Origin: Lepidostoma basale
Taxonomy: Eukaryota > Arthropoda > Insecta > Trichoptera > Lepidostomatidae
Assembly: GCA_022606425.2 (NCBI GenBank)
Contig: JAHDVF020001557.1
Span: forward strand, 92,091 to 156,090
DNA length: 64,000 nt
Direction: 5' to 3'
The position numbers and the translations under genes were made by a program. Below, piece after piece: positions 1 through 11,267 of this stretch. Numbering within the stretch: the first letter of the stretch is position 1; each line of letters opens with the position of its first letter. The notes beneath the pieces were generated by a model. The model saw only the letters and a list, made by a program, of their open reading frames with translations. It was not told the DNA's origin and ran no database searches.

Positions 1-89
1 AACCAACTTGCTATTTCATTATCTTCCCAAAAGATTTATCACTAAAATGGACAGCCACACACTTCTTTCTGACTCACTTCTATCGCTTT

Positions 90-802
90 CTAACTAACAA
101 ACTAACTAACCATCACGCCGTCTCCACAAAGGGGTAAGCAGAAAGAATGAACTGCCACACTTTTCTTTTCTGACATATTTCTCTCCCATCCTCAACATTA
201 AATACATCCTGTCATGCACGCGCGTCGATTTTTCTGACTCCTCACGTGGCCGACATTCAATATTTGATTTATTTGATCGTGCCACGTTTTTCTCAGTTCT
301 TCTATTTCTGGTTCCATTAACATTGTTAACATATAATTTTTTTACCATTCTTTCTTCATTTATTCTTTTCATTTGTCCAAACCATCTTAATGATCCCTTC
401 ATTATTTTGTTCATAACACCATCATTCGCACCGCATTCACTTCTTTTATTTCCATTCGACACTCTATCATATACAGAGTATCCACAAATTCGTCTAAGAA
501 ATCTCATTTCTACTGAATTTATTCTACTTTCTTCCTTCTTTTGCCAGTTCCATGCTTCACTTCCATACATAAGGGTCGGTAGAAGAACACCATTGTGCGC
601 TGCCATTCTAACTTTTTTGAATAGGTTTTTGTTTGCGATGACAACTTTAAGTGCACCATTCACTTTGTTGTCTACCCCAACCCTTCTTTCAATATCCCTC
701 TCTACTCGCCCATCTTTTGTAAACACACTAACTTAATACACGAACTCATCTACTTGCTCAAAATTTTCACCATTGACGCTAATGTTGCAGACTGTCATGA
801 TT
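90..802 (-). mobile_element. RTE-like LINE 3' fragment, (TTAG)n tail
   Basis: Minus-strand remnant of RT C-terminus: GSEAWNWQKKEESRINSVEM, RFLRRICGYSVYDRVS, GSLRWFGQMKRINEERMVKK, RPREESEKSTRVHDRM. A long partly open frame (106-726) survives, but stops and shifts separate it from the upstream part. Confidence 0.8.
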
Positions 803-1145
803 TCTTCTTAACATTTATAAATCGTGTCAAGCGCGAACGTCGATTTCTCCGACTCCTCACGTGGACGACATTGAATATTCTATATTTTTGGTCATGCCAC
901 GTCTTCCTTGGTATTATTCTATGTCTTGTTCTATCCACAACTTTAACGTATAATGTAACGTTTCTATACCATTCTTCCTTTATTTATTCTTGCCATATCT
1001 CCAAACCATTTAAAAGAACAACAACAACAAACCAACACGCTGTTTCCCCGCAGGGATAGGCAGAGATAATGGACTGCCACACCAATCTATCCTGAAACAC
1101 CTCTCTAGATTCCTCCACATTCATACAACGCTTCATACACGCACT
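803..1145 (-). mobile_element. Two abutting RTE-like 3' fragments, one with (TTG)n tail
   Basis: 803-1012 repeats the tgtcaagcgcgaacgtcgat to ccatatctccaaaccattt segment. 1013-1145 is a separate 3' end with acaacaacaacaaaccaaca, showing the TTG-type tail instead of TTAG. Confidence 0.72.
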
Positions 1146-1162
1146 TTTATTTAATATAAAAC

Positions 1163-1335
1163 CTCGCCACGACGAAGACAACCTCGCCAGGAGTACCTTG
1201 GCCAGATATGCCAAGATATGGGCTACACCTCATATGCGGAGTTAAAAAGAGTTACCGGGGACCAAGCAAAGTGGAAGAAAAAATACATCGCCTTGCTGCA
1301 AACCAATCTTTAGATTGAGACCGGAGAAAAACAAT
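1163..1335 (+). mobile_element. LINE 3' end (RPRQEYLDQ family)
   Basis: Contains gacaacctcgccaggagtac, gatatgggctacacctcata and gattgagaccggagaa, also found at 30840-31010 (plus) and 39365-39560 (minus). Confidence 0.7.
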
Positions 1336-1523
1336 ATAACACTGTTAATATCCATTTTTATTTTCATTTCAGTTTATTTATATTTACACCTGAGAGTTAC
1401 GTCTAAAATACGTTATCTAAAATATAACTATTTATACAGAAGAGAATATTAACAGTTTTACATTGGTTCTTCTTCCAGATTATTTATTTATTTATATGTT
1501 AATTAAAATAAAATAAAACTTAC

Positions 1524-1794
1524 TCATTATCATACGGTTTGCAACCATTTCCTCCCCATCCACAATATGGGTCTCTTGCGCATCTAACACACCCATCATA
1601 TCGCATGCAGTATGGATGGAAACTGATCTGAACCACCCGTCTATCAGATGCCACGTACAGACTTCTGCTAGAAGGTGATATGGCCATGGAGACCACACTC
1701 TCTTGCGCAGGGAGGACGGTCCACACGTCTTGAAGGAAGCTGTCACTCTTGTTGGATGATGCCCATTGGACGATCTTATAGATGCGACCGTCAT
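1524..1794 (-). CDS. Sema2: Semaphorin exon F (last propeller blade and PSI domain)
   Basis: Encodes 89 codons. It begins DGRIYKIVQWASSNK, continues through VWTVLPAQESVVSMAISPSS and RSLYVASDRRVVQISFHPYC, and ends with the PSI cysteines in CMRYDGCVRCARDPYCGW, then GGNGCKPYDN. The pattern CxxYxxCxxCxRDPYCGWxxxxxxC is the semaphorin/plexin PSI motif. The YDxCxRC spelling and the C(K/R)PY tail are what I recall for class 2. The reading frame is fixed by the incoming split codon from exon E. The acceptor is ATAG (1795-1798) and the donor GTAAGT starts at 1523. The exon ends mid-codon (GA), so a further exon, expected to encode the Ig-like domain, must lie to the left of base 1. Confidence 0.92.
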
Positions 1795-1861
1795 CTATGA
1801 ATTGAATAAGATATAAATCAAACGCACCATTTTTCTACATTTAAATAGCTTAATTTCAATT

Positions 1862-2385
1862 TCAATTTATTTATTTTTTTAAATCATAAACATCACAGTA
1901 TATAACCAAAGCGCTTATGACTATAGAATACAAAAACAAACAAAAAACAATTTTTAACAGAATATACAATTGTGAAATTTAAAAGATGTAATATAAACAA
2001 TAGACATAAACACAAAAAAACACAACATAATTTTTAAAAATTAAGACCAATTAAGTAATTAGAAACAATAAGAAGAACAAGAAAAGCAAATATCAATTTT
2101 AAACATTATATTAGAGAGGGTAGCCTCACTATCGTGGAAGATGTCCACATCCGAAGAAATGCGGTTTCGAAGTACTATTGCCCTGCCCACGGGCATAACC
2201 TTAGGTAAATTGATTCTACACAGTGGCAGGTGAAATAATCTATGTTGCATTTGTCGCAGATGATTGTCAGGGACAAACAAATTCAAGTCATTCAAAATAT
2301 CCGAGTTATGTATTCGACCACGAATCAGTTGAAGAAATTGAACACCTAAATGGATGGTTAGTCTAATTTCCAATGATTAGCATAC
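1862..2385 (-). mobile_element. LINE 3' fragment (VPDNHLRQ family), (TTTA)n tail
   Basis: Minus-strand residues LNLFVPDNHLRQMQHRLFHL, VMPVGRAIVLRNRISSDVDI. Near-identical copy on the plus strand at 57230-57692. Confidence 0.75.
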
Positions 2386-2448
2386 CCAGCAAGAAATCAG
2401 TTGGGTACAGCCAGGGTTATAAGTTTAAAGCTAGCGAAAAGATTTATT

Positions 2449-2570
2449 GTTTCTTGAACAATGATGTAAAACTCCATATTAAATAATTAATACGATTGAA
2501 AACCTCAGTTTCCAGAAGTTTTATTATGTTTTCTGTGTTATCTGTATAAGACGTTTCGCTTTAATTACTA
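2449..2570. repeat. Fold-back family FB1, one arm
   Basis: Carries tgtttcttgaacaatgatgt, aaaactccatattaaataat and cagaagttttattatg, the FB1 outer arm. Confidence 0.7.
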
Positions 2571-2879
2571 AAGTACAGAAATAAATCATTTACGAAAAAA
2601 ATATATAAAGTGGTGTTCAATATAAAATTAGATTAAATGCATATTTTAACGGATATGTTTTATTAAATATATTCAGCTGATAAACTTAAGTGTTAATACT
2701 GTTGAACCCCATTACGATAAATTTGCAATTAAACGTGTAGGTGATCCACATAAGTGGACTTCGACGCTGAACCAGCATATTCCATGATGAAATATATGAC
2801 ACGAATAAACGCCTGACTCAGGACCTACTTATCAAATTTGATGATTCGAGGGCCCCGAATTATTCAGTTTGGTCACTAG

Positions 2880-3290
2880 GTCACTAGAGCAGGTTATCGT
2901 GTGATGATGAAAGCAAAGCACATAAAAGCGGTACTTCCGAACACCCAATAGGTCAGTCAGTATCGCGATTTCTAAACGACACGAGTCTACGCTACCAAGT
3001 TTACGTACGAGAAATCTCCGAATTTCCGACCAAGCTACGCAACTGTCTACACTGCTACGCCACGAAACCTTCGACGAATCTTCACTCCAGTCGACCGACA
3101 CTACTGTCCAGCGAGCCATCATCCTTTACTGTTCACCCCCGGACTCCGCCCCACTGCTATCGACATCCAGCCACGCTCCATTACGAGTACATAATACTGT
3201 AACGTATGATTACTTGCGACCTGCAATAAACGCTGAAACCTCCACCGTCTTTCAACTCTCACCACAAATCCCCAAAAACGTCACTCTGTA
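2880..3290 (+). promoter_or_regulatory. Candidate promoter, possibly within a solo LTR
   Basis: A region richer in GC than its flanks. It has cataaaag (2921-2928) 33 bp before the A of tcagtcagt (2953-2961), a TATA-plus-initiator spacing typical of insect promoters, and aataaa at 3225-3230. Such a TATA-Inr-AATAAA arrangement over about 300 bp fits an LTR, but I could not define TG...CA ends or a target duplication. No convincing ORF. Confidence 0.3.
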
Positions 3291-3574
3291 TTTTAATTGA
3301 AACGTATCGTGATATTTAATATATAAGTGGAAAATAAACCGCGTTATTTTTCAATTCCGAAGTATAATACAATGGTATTCCACAGCGTTACTGCCTTAAC
3401 TTTCAAAAAACTGTTCCACTTCCACTTTCGAGTTTATTTTTCTCGGCATATTTTTAAGGTTTAATTAGCGACATCCGTTTTCTAGAAAATAATATAAACA
3501 CACTCACTGTTTTCGTGCTTAAGGCATAAAATCTGTGTAAAGGTAATGTGGAAAGATATTAAAACGCTTCGAAA

Positions 3575-3720
3575 AATCACTCTCTTTGTAAAAGCGCTGA
3601 CTTCCATACCGAAGGTCCAGAGGTTCGATTCCCGGCATGGTACTGTGAGATTGTCACACTGCCTTTGGTCTGGTGTAGAATTCACGTGAAAAAAAATAGC
3701 GATAGACGTTATTGTTGTTT
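3575..3720 (+). mobile_element. tRNA-like SINE fragment
   Basis: B-box-like ggttcgattcccggc followed by the family body (cactgcctttggtctggtgt, agaattcacgtg). The A-box end is degraded and the 3' end is truncated after the tagcgatag motif. Confidence 0.75.
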
Positions 3721-4092
3721 TGCAAAATTTACAATAAAGGGAAGAAGATTGGAATAGGAAGAATTATTCAAATCTACCCGTTGTTTAAAACTGCCGTGTT
3801 TTCATTTCACGTGTGAGTAAATAGTAATAAGTGCTTGTTGTTTATTTATCCGCGATAAATTCCATCACCGGGGTGCGTACAATCAATTATTTACCCTCTG
3901 TATTTATGTTGGGGGTGGGTTTATTAAATTTTTTATTTGTTTTTTCGCGCAGGCCAAATATTGGTCGGCAGGTTGCCGTGATGGGTGAACAATTTTCAAA
4001 CAAAAATATTCAATGATTGCGTAAGCAAAACTCGACAGGAATTTTGTTAACTTGTGAATAAAAAACAACAATGAAAATATGTAAATGGACTC

Positions 4093-4187
4093 AACTAACT
4101 AACATTAGGTATGCAGAAAGAATGGGTTGCCTTACTGTTCTTTTCTGACATACATCTCTTGATTCCTCGACATTTAAGGTCTGGTCT
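4093..4187 (-). mobile_element. RTE-like 3' tail fragment
   Basis: Contains aactaactaacattaggtatg, then gcagaaagaatgg and tctcttgattcctcgacatt, the degraded minus-strand RTE end. Confidence 0.55.
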
Positions 4188-4253
4188 GGTAACTTAAGCC
4201 GATTTTCATGTCTTTTTTGGAGGGCGTTTTTTTGTAGAAAAATAAAAATACAT

Positions 4254-4690
4254 AGTTCTTCTTCTTCAAGTGCCCTGTCGGGTCCCCCCAACGTTGGCGA
4301 TCACCTCGGCGAACCTGTACCTGTCCTTCGGAACAGCTCCTCCACACTTCGGATACCGGTCCACTCCCTCACGTTTCGCAGCCAGGACATTTGTCTTCTT
4401 CCGGGCCCTCGGCGTGCCTCAATTTCCCCTCCAATATCAGTTGAAGAAGATGGTACTTTTCCCCACGCAGTACATGACCCAGATGTAAAATCTTCCGAAC
4501 CTCGATAGTTGATAACAGTTCCCTGTTAACTCTAACTTGCCTCAGAACTTCGGTATTGGTAACCACGTCTGTCCAGGGAATTCTGAGCATTCGGCGATAG
4601 AGCCACCTTTCAAATGCTTCCAGCCTGTTCATTGAGTTGACTTTCAGAGTCCACGTTTCACAGCCATGTTCAATAGTAGAACAAATCATA
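4254..4690 (-). mobile_element. LINE 3' fragment (RMLRIPWTD family)
   Basis: Minus-strand residues GCETWTLKVNSMNRLEAFER, RRMLRIPWTDVVTNTEVL, HVLRGEKYHLLQLILEGK. The 3' end is ggcgatcgccaacgttgggg followed by (GAA)n. Other copies: 7766, 28310, 58362 (minus) and 27475, 54430 (plus). Confidence 0.8.
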
Positions 4691-4788
4691 TTCAAATAAA
4701 TTTGTTTATTGTGTAATCAAAATATTGCTTACATAATATATAAAAAATTTAAATTATTAAATTATTTTAGACATGCAGTTCTACTTAC

Positions 4789-4931
4789 TTGTTCCGGCAT
4801 AAAATACTGTATAGTTGTTATGGTTGTTGGAGACTTTATCAACTGCCAGAACTGTGAAGAGGACTCCCTTTTGGATAAACATCGGACCCTTGAATTCCGG
4901 TTCTATTTCTTCATACATCATAGGGTGGGAC
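4789..4931 (-). CDS. Sema2: Semaphorin exon E (end of sema domain)
   Basis: Encodes 47 full codons beginning SHPMMYEEIEPEFKGPMFIQ and ending in the TVFYAGT block. HPxMxx...GPxFxxxGVxFTxxxVDxV...YTVxxxGT is the standard semaphorin segment before the last propeller blade. The acceptor is a short T-run ending in TAG at 4932-4934 and the donor is the consensus GTAAGT from 4788. The split codon at the 3' end (A+AT) gives Asn, so the joined sequence reads YAGT-N-DGRIYKIVQ across the junction. LINE fragments come within about 100 bp on the 3' side (4254-4690) without touching the exon. Confidence 0.9.
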
Positions 4932-5022
4932 CTAAAAAAAGTTCATTTATTAAAAAGCGTAATAATTAATATGAAGTAAGATTAATCTGTTTGCTTTCAT
5001 ATCTCATTTATACTTTAATAAA

Positions 5023-5617
5023 AGTAGAATAAATCCAGTAGAAATGAGATCACTTAGACGAATGTTTGTTTAATCTGTATACGAGTATGATAATGTCAAG
5101 TGCGAATATAAGAAGTGAATGCAGTGTGAATGAAAGTATTTGAACATATAATGAAAGGATCAATAACAAAAACTAACTAACTAACTAAATAACCATCACG
5201 CCGTCTCCCCGAAAGGGTAGGTAGAAAGAATAGACTGTCACACTTTAACCGATGCGTCACTCCATCCTTCTCTTTTCGCCCCGCGAGACACGCGGTGTGG
5301 TGGGTTGCGAACCTCATCGCCACCAATAGGCATATAAGATCAATAACAAGACTTGGTAAAATGAGAGGATCATTAACGCATGGAAAGAATTTATGGTAAA
5401 TAAAGTATACTCGTACGTTAATGACGTAAATATACCTATTTTATTGTAGAAATACTAGTAGAGTAGAAAAAAATACACAATTAAACCACACTATGTATGA
5501 ATGTTGAGTATAGCTAGAGAAGTATGTCAGGAGAAAACAGTATGGCGGTCCATTATTTCTACGTATCCCTTCTAGAAATCGTCATTATGGTTTAGTTAGT
5601 TAGTTAGCATTTCATAT
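5023..5617 (+). mobile_element. Degraded RTE-like copy split by the SINE-like element
   Basis: The left part (gtagaaatgagatcacttag) to 5169 continues at 5338-5617 (gagaagtatgtcaggagaaa, ggttagttagttag). Many indels; no open frame. Confidence 0.65.
5170..5337 (-). mobile_element. 168-bp SINE-like element with RTE-type 3' tail
   Basis: Bounded by a perfect 12-bp duplication (gatcaataacaa at 5158-5169 and 5338-5349), which splits one plus-strand RTE fragment. On the minus strand it begins atgcctattggtggcgatga, has ggttcgcaacccacc (loosely B-box-like), and ends with ctttctacctaccctttcgg, gacggcgtgatggt and (TTAG)n. The last about 65 bp match the RTE 3' end, while the head does not. Related copies: 32525-32690, 46826-47000 and 60180-60370. 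Confidence 0.8.
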
Positions 5618-5739
5618 AAATTAAAGTGTGAGATACTTATTAATGTTCGTTGATAGCTAAGATGAAGTAATTTGAACAAAATTTAATCGAATTCATAAAG
5701 ACGTCCTTAAGTTTTTTGTCTTAAACTTTTAAGAATTAA

Positions 5740-6010
5740 TGTTTTTCATTGAAATTTCTTGGTAGAAGTTCATTTTAAATAATGAAAACAAATAAAAATT
5801 ATACAAAATTTCTTTATTACGTAAGAGTATTTAGTGTGCTTCCACTTGTGTTTATGTTCGACCGGTTTTGGCAGCTAGCTGCCAACTTCTTCGAACACAA
5901 ACAGCACACAAAATACATAATAATAAGGAAATTTTGTGTCAAATATTTTTTTGTTTTCATTATTTAAAATGAACTTCTACTAAGAAATTTCAATTAAAAA
6001 CATTAATAAT
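5740..6010. repeat. Fold-back family FB2 (Penelope-type terminal repeat candidates)
   Basis: Inverted arms ending in tgaaatttcttggtagaagt and actaagaaatttcaattaa, with a centre holding ggttttggcagctagctgcc. Confidence 0.65.
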
Positions 6011-6179
6011 TTGAATGTTGCCAGTGAAGCAGAATTGAAAAAACTCTACATCTAATTTAATATACTTAGAAAACGGTCTCCCAACACCTTTGGTTTAATT
6101 GGGAGTTTAAGAAAAGGAACATCATCCCAAAATATATCAGCATCCAAACCAAAACCAATACCAAAGCTGCGGGGAAAGC

Positions 6180-6320
6180 TATGGAAATAGACCAGAAGAT
6201 GGCAGCAAGCTGCCAAAACTGGTCGAACATAAACACAAGTGGAAGCACACTAAATACATAATAATAAAAACATTTTGCGTCAATTTTTTTTCTTCATTAT
6301 TTTAATTTTAAGTATTATTT
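6180..6320. repeat. FB2 fragment
   Basis: Contains accagaagatggcagcaagc tgccaaaac and the arm tagtgtgcttcc complement. Confidence 0.55.
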
Positions 6321-6444
6321 TAGTTTATGATCCAAACAAACATTTTATTTCTGGTTTTAACACTTTGAAACAGCTATCTTATTATAATTTATGGGAATGA
6401 CATATTTCTCTTTTCTAAGTCATTATAATATGTATAGATATTTA

Positions 6445-6530
6445 TTTCTTTAATAATGATGTAAAACTCAATATTAAATAATTGATACGAATGAAAACTT
6501 TTTTTTTCTTGAGCTTAAATAGTTTTAAAA
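6445..6530. repeat. FB1 fragment
   Basis: Carries taatgatgtaaaactcaata and ttgatacgaatgaaaac, the outer FB1 arm. Confidence 0.55.
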
Positions 6531-6594
6531 CTGTCAAATGATAATGCCTTAGTAAGACGAAATAAAACTTCTAGAAAACATACATTTTTATTTG

Positions 6595-6960
6595 TATTAA
6601 TTATATAACAATTTTGAGGACTTCCGAAATGAAAACACTGAGGACGATAGCAGACAAGACACTGAGAGATCGCGTGAGGAACACCAGAATAAGAGAAATA
6701 TGTGAGGTTGAGAATATTATAAGATGGAGCTGACAGCGAAAAAGGGACTGGTACGGTCATGTTCAAATAATGGACACCACAAGACTCCCCTATATTGCAT
6801 TGCATAATCAGCCTCATGGGACTCGTCCCCGTGGAAGACCTCCTAAACAATGGAAGGACAGCTGGGAATCTACCTCACATGAGGAGCAGCACTCTGGAGA
6901 ACAGACCACATAGGTCTACAATAAGGAAGAAGAAGAAGAAGAAGAAGTTATAACAATACA
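6595..6960 (+). mobile_element. LINE 3' fragment (TLRDRVRN family), (GAA)n tail
   Basis: Contains actgagagatcgcgtgagga, gggactcgtccccgtggaag and (GAA)n at 6928-6945. Same family as 44795-46172. Confidence 0.7.
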
Positions 6961-7499
6961 TGTAAACTGCCAACATTATATATCTAAATCTTCCTTAAGT
7001 TTTTTTTTATTATTATTATTTATCCTGTGTGAATAACATATCACGTAAATAACTTAACAATTTTTTTGCTTATATAAAATCCGATTTATATTCAACCCTC
7101 TTCTTATTACTTCATTTGGACTTTGGTGGGTTTTTTTCAATTAATATTCCAAGCAGACGTAACAATACAATAATATTTTCCAGTTTTAAAACGTGAAATA
7201 AAAACCTGGTGGTGGTTAAATGTCGAATTTGTATTATAATAAAGCGAATTTAAAAGAGTATTCGTCCATTTTGAATATTTTGTTTTAATATTTAAACCAG
7301 GGTCCAGAATATTTGATTAATTGGAAACAGATAGCCATATATTATACAAAAAAGGATGGATCCATTGAATCGGACGTAAACAACTGAACAATCTGGGAAT
7401 AAATGGCGAATGTTGACTGGAATTCTGTGTGATCCGAAAATGCCAATAAGGACAAAACGCAAGATCTACGTATGAGAATCTGTTCGATTGGCATTACTA

Positions 7500-8195
7500 T
7501 ACGGAAGCAAAGTATCGTCTTCTATAGCCGTCTCCCACTGCTGGAAGTAGATCTCTTCAAACGCTCTTCATTTTTCTCTATCCCGTGCAGCTCTCATCCA
7601 TATATTTTTCCTCCAAATGGAATTAAGTCGTCAGCCCATCTTTTCTGGGATCGAATGATACTCCTTTTTTCTTTCATGGTCTCCACGACAAGACTCTGGG
7701 TGCCCAGCTCTCTGTTCCCTGTCTAGTTGTCCTTTTACCTTATAATCTTCCCTTATTCTACTTTCGGTGCCGTGTCAGGTCGCCCCAATGTTGGCGATCA
7801 CCCAGCAAAGGCATCTCTATCCTGCGCCATTTGGAACAGGTTCTGAACTCTTGTTATTCCTGTTCACTCTCTGATGTTCTGTAGCCAGAACAGCTGCCTT
7901 CTACCAACTCCCCGACGTCACTCTACTTTACCCATAAATATCAGTCGAAGGAGGTGGTATTTTTCTCCCCTTAGCACATGACTCAAATATGAGACCTTTC
8001 TGATTTTCACACTTGACAGCAACTCTCTATTGGCTCTGGCTCTTTGCAGTACGTCTGCATTACTGACCCTATTGGTCCACGGTATACGGAGCATTCTGCG
8101 GTATATCCACATCTCGAACGCTTCCAACCGGTTCATTACATTCACTTTCAGAGTCCAGGTTTCGCAGCCATGTAGTAGAACAGACCACAATATAA
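7500..8195 (-). mobile_element. LINE fragments, including a RMLRIPWTN-family 3' end
   Basis: 7766-8195 encodes HGCETWTLKVNVMNRLEAFE, RRMLRIPWTNRVSN, HVLRGEKYHLLRLIFMGK on the minus strand. 7500-7760 is a second LINE 3' end of the type seen at 37760. Confidence 0.7.
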
Positions 8196-8334
8196 TAACA
8201 TATCTCGCTCGCTAATTGTAAGTCGTGTTCATATTGCTCATCTCTAGTAAATTTATTTGTTGATCATTCCTTATTTTTTGATCTAATTCTTCTTAATTTG
8301 TCTTACACTTAATTTTTACTGTTATTGCATTAAA

Positions 8335-8660
8335 AGGTTCTTATATTTATATCAATATATGGCAAATAATTCAAAATAGAGCAATGAGAATTGTACTGAG
8401 GTGCAGTTGCGCACGAATTAAGACGATGCTTGAAGATTTGAAGATGTTATCAATAAGACAGAGAGTCACCTAAATACACTTATTTAACAAATTAAGGGGT
8501 GGGCTTCCTCCAAAATATTTGTTTGACCAGGCTGTTTACAATTATGAAATACATGGGTACCCAACGAGAGACAAAACAAATTTTAGAATTAATAAAACAT
8601 TATCAAGGGGTTCCGAAAACATATTTTTACAAGGGTTTGATAGCTAACTAATGTATAGTG
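8335..8660 (+). mobile_element. Degraded LINE RT C-terminus
   Basis: In interrupted frames reads like ILRCSCARIKTMLEDLKMLS, then YEIHGYPTRDKTNFRI, a CR1/Jockey-type tail. Stops throughout. Confidence 0.55.
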
Positions 8661-9077
8661 TACGTCCGGTCACATTTTTAAGTTTTTAAGGTATTAATCT
8701 TTTTCTTGTTGTCAAATTTCGTCTTTGTGTGTTTTGTGCCTAATTGCTCTTTTTAAAATTTGTTTTCATTATAAATTTAGTATTATGTATTTTCAAAATG
8801 TCACATACAAGTTGTAAGAAATACGTAATTTTTTAGAACTTAATAAAAATATATACAAAAAAATTAAAATAAAATAACAAAGTGATCTATGTATAGCAAC
8901 AAAAAATGTAATGGATTTATTACGTCAATTAAAAATAGAATCTTTGATAAGAAGACAATACATGGTGGTTTGACATATTTATAAATAAAATTAAATATTT
9001 TTTTGTGAATGTATACTTACTCGTATACTTGTGTACGAATACTGGATTTCATCCACCGTGGGTCATCAATTCATGAT

Positions 9078-9612
9078 TTAATTGTATCTCAATAGAGACG
9101 AAGATGCAAATTGTAAACTGAATATGGTTGGTCAAGGTGTTTACAGGACTTATGACCTGTCATTGGTTGGGTTAAGCGCACGCTTTATGTAATTGTAGGA
9201 GTGTGACATCTCCAGGCGGCTTCTAACAATGCACTAATGGCGGGGTAGCCATTCACATTGAGTTAAAAAGATGTTCTGCTTAATGCTTAATAAACATAAA
9301 TCTCCATAGATGGCGTTAGTGTGTAGATTATTTATAGAGTAATCTTTAAAAGATTAACATATGTAATCAAAATCTTCATAGATGGCACATTGAAACTGAC
9401 ATGTGAAATCTGGCATAGGACTTTAACATATATACAATTTCCAAAAATTTGTCAGACATGATCATAAAGAAAGGTGGAATGGGGAATGTTGTAATTACAT
9501 AAAGCGTGCGCTTAACCCAACCAATGACAGGTCATAAGTCCTTTAAACACCTTGATCAACCATATTCAGTTTCCAATTTGCATCTTCGTCTCTATTGAGA
9601 TACAATTAAATA
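9078..9612. mobile_element. Family T inverted-repeat element, both ends present
   Basis: Inverted arms of about 115 bp: left 9078-9195 (attgtatctcaatagagacg to cgcacgctttatgtaatt) and right about 9497-9610 with the complement. The centre has the catctatgaag/cttcatagatggc stretch shared with the copy at 19.4 kb. No ORF. Confidence 0.78.
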
Positions 9613-9761
9613 ATTAAATAATTTTTCGCTTAGTTTAAACCACTGTATTTGAGTTAGTATGGCCAACCGGTTTCATTCTGTAGCGAGCTTGCTTAGGGCT
9701 ATACACAAACAATTTGTGTAAAGCCCTAAGGAAAATTGTTTATTTTTACAAACAAAAAAAC

Positions 9762-9905
9762 AAACCATCACGCCGTTTCCCCGCAGGGGTAGGCAGAGAG
9801 AATGAAACGCCACACTACTCTATCCTGGCACACCTCTCTAGCTTCCTCCACATTTATACAGTGAGTCGTACACGCACGTCGATTCTTCCGACTTCTAACA
9901 TTACC
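9762..9905 (-). mobile_element. RTE-like 3' end
   Basis: Contains aaaccatcacgccgtttccc, cgcaggggtaggcagagaga and the MNVEEAREVCQDRVVW-type reading. Confidence 0.7.
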
Positions 9906-9959
9906 AACCTTTAAAATATGATTAATTTGGGGATGCAATGTTTCCAAGAAATGCCATGC

Positions 9960-10006
9960 CTCTAAGAAATGGGCATGCCAAAACATGGCATGCCCATTAC
10001 TTAGAG
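9960..10006. repeat. 47-nt hairpin with 21-bp stem
   Basis: ctctaagaaatgggcatgcc-a and its complement are separated by five bases (aaaca), with one mismatch. Not part of a recognised repeat. Confidence 0.7.
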
Positions 10007-10289
10007 ATTTCTTCGAAATCGCTGCTAAAGCAGATTAGTATTATTCGTATTACATTGAATTGTGTGTAACATATTACCTATATCAGAAATAATTGTTCTT
10101 AATTGACAGGTATAATCGGAAAGACGGAAAATTCCCGGGTATAATTAATTAATCTCTTCTTTGTTTCCGTGGAAAATAATGCTTAATTATTTTCCTCTCT
10201 GTCAATTATTTATTTCGTTCTGTGATAACATTTACAGTAAGAGAATTCATTATATCCAATTATTATAAATGAAAACGTACGTTTTATAA

Positions 10290-11075
10290 AAGTTTTATTG
10301 TGTATAGTATCATCTATGAGAGTAGGCTGACTTTTCGTGTACATATCTTAAGGATGTGTGACATTGCACTGAGGATGTTGGGCTTCATCATTCGGACCGG
10401 AAGAGTTTTCAGACATCCCAATGTGCTCAGAGTCCTATACAACGCGTTGGTTCGGAGCAGACTCGAAAGTGGTTCTGTGATATGGAGTCCTCACGAGGCG
10501 AGATCGTTATGCTGGAGAGGGTTCAGAAAAAAATTCTGAGGTCTCTCTACATAAGGGAGTATGGTAGTTATCCGTGGCTCTATCGCACGGCATTTTTTTG
10601 GGAATGCTCGGAACCAATTCTTTATAGCTTCGAAGAGATGGGCATCTCATTACCCATTTCTTTAGATTAATCAGGGGATATTTCGAGAATCGGCCGTGCT
10701 AGAGGGTGTTGGTCTTTTTGTCCCTGATGGATTTCTCCGACAGCGACAGCACCGATTGTTTTACCTACCGGCCGCCAGAACCAATCTGCCTCTGGTGACA
10801 CCGGTGGGAAGAGCAGTTAGTCTGCTGAACGCCGTCTCCTCGGAGATCGACGTCTTTCATATTAGTGAAGGTACGTTCAAGGGAGAAATACTCTTGACAT
10901 TAGAAAGTATCTTGTCTTCCTAATGTCGAACCATCTCTAATACGTTCCTGGTACGAGTATTATGCTGTATTTTTATAATATTTTACCTGTATTCAACCTG
11001 TACCTGCCTTTTTGCTGTTAGTAATGTCTTTTGAGTTAATAAACTGATTTAATTTGATTTGAAATACGAATAAAA
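10290..11075 (+). mobile_element. LINE 3' end (VPDGFLRQ family), (TTTGA)n-type tail
   Basis: Frames read RMLGFIIRTGRVFRHPNVLR, VLYNALVRSRLESGSVIWSP, VGLFVPDGFLRQRQHRLFYL, VSSEIDVFHISEG, with frameshifts between them. The end is gtcttttgagttaataaact followed by tgatttaatttga. The RDLG...NALVRSRLE type of RT tail fits CR1/Jockey-like LINEs. Confidence 0.78.
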
Positions 11076-11250
11076 ACGTCTGTTTGCTAGAAGGTTTATT
11101 ATATTTTATGTGATGGCATGTGCCGCCGGTCTAAAATACGAGTATTATCAAATTATATGGATTTGATAATGAATTCTAGATAACAGGCGTTTTCGTTCGT
11201 ATTAATCATTTCAAATACAATTTTACGTCGTTATTCAAGAAACAATAAAT
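11076..11250. repeat. FB1 fold-back copy
   Basis: Arms with gtctgtttgctagaaggttt and ctagataacaggcgttttcg, ending cgttattcaagaaacaataa. Confidence 0.65.
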
Positions 11251-11267
11251 AAGTTTTTTTGAATATT

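Noticed and set aside
1492..1794. A 100-codon frame starting with ATG over exon F
   Set aside because: Out of frame with the PSI domain. Its ATG coincides with the first exon bases after the AG acceptor, but the incoming split codon sets a different phase.
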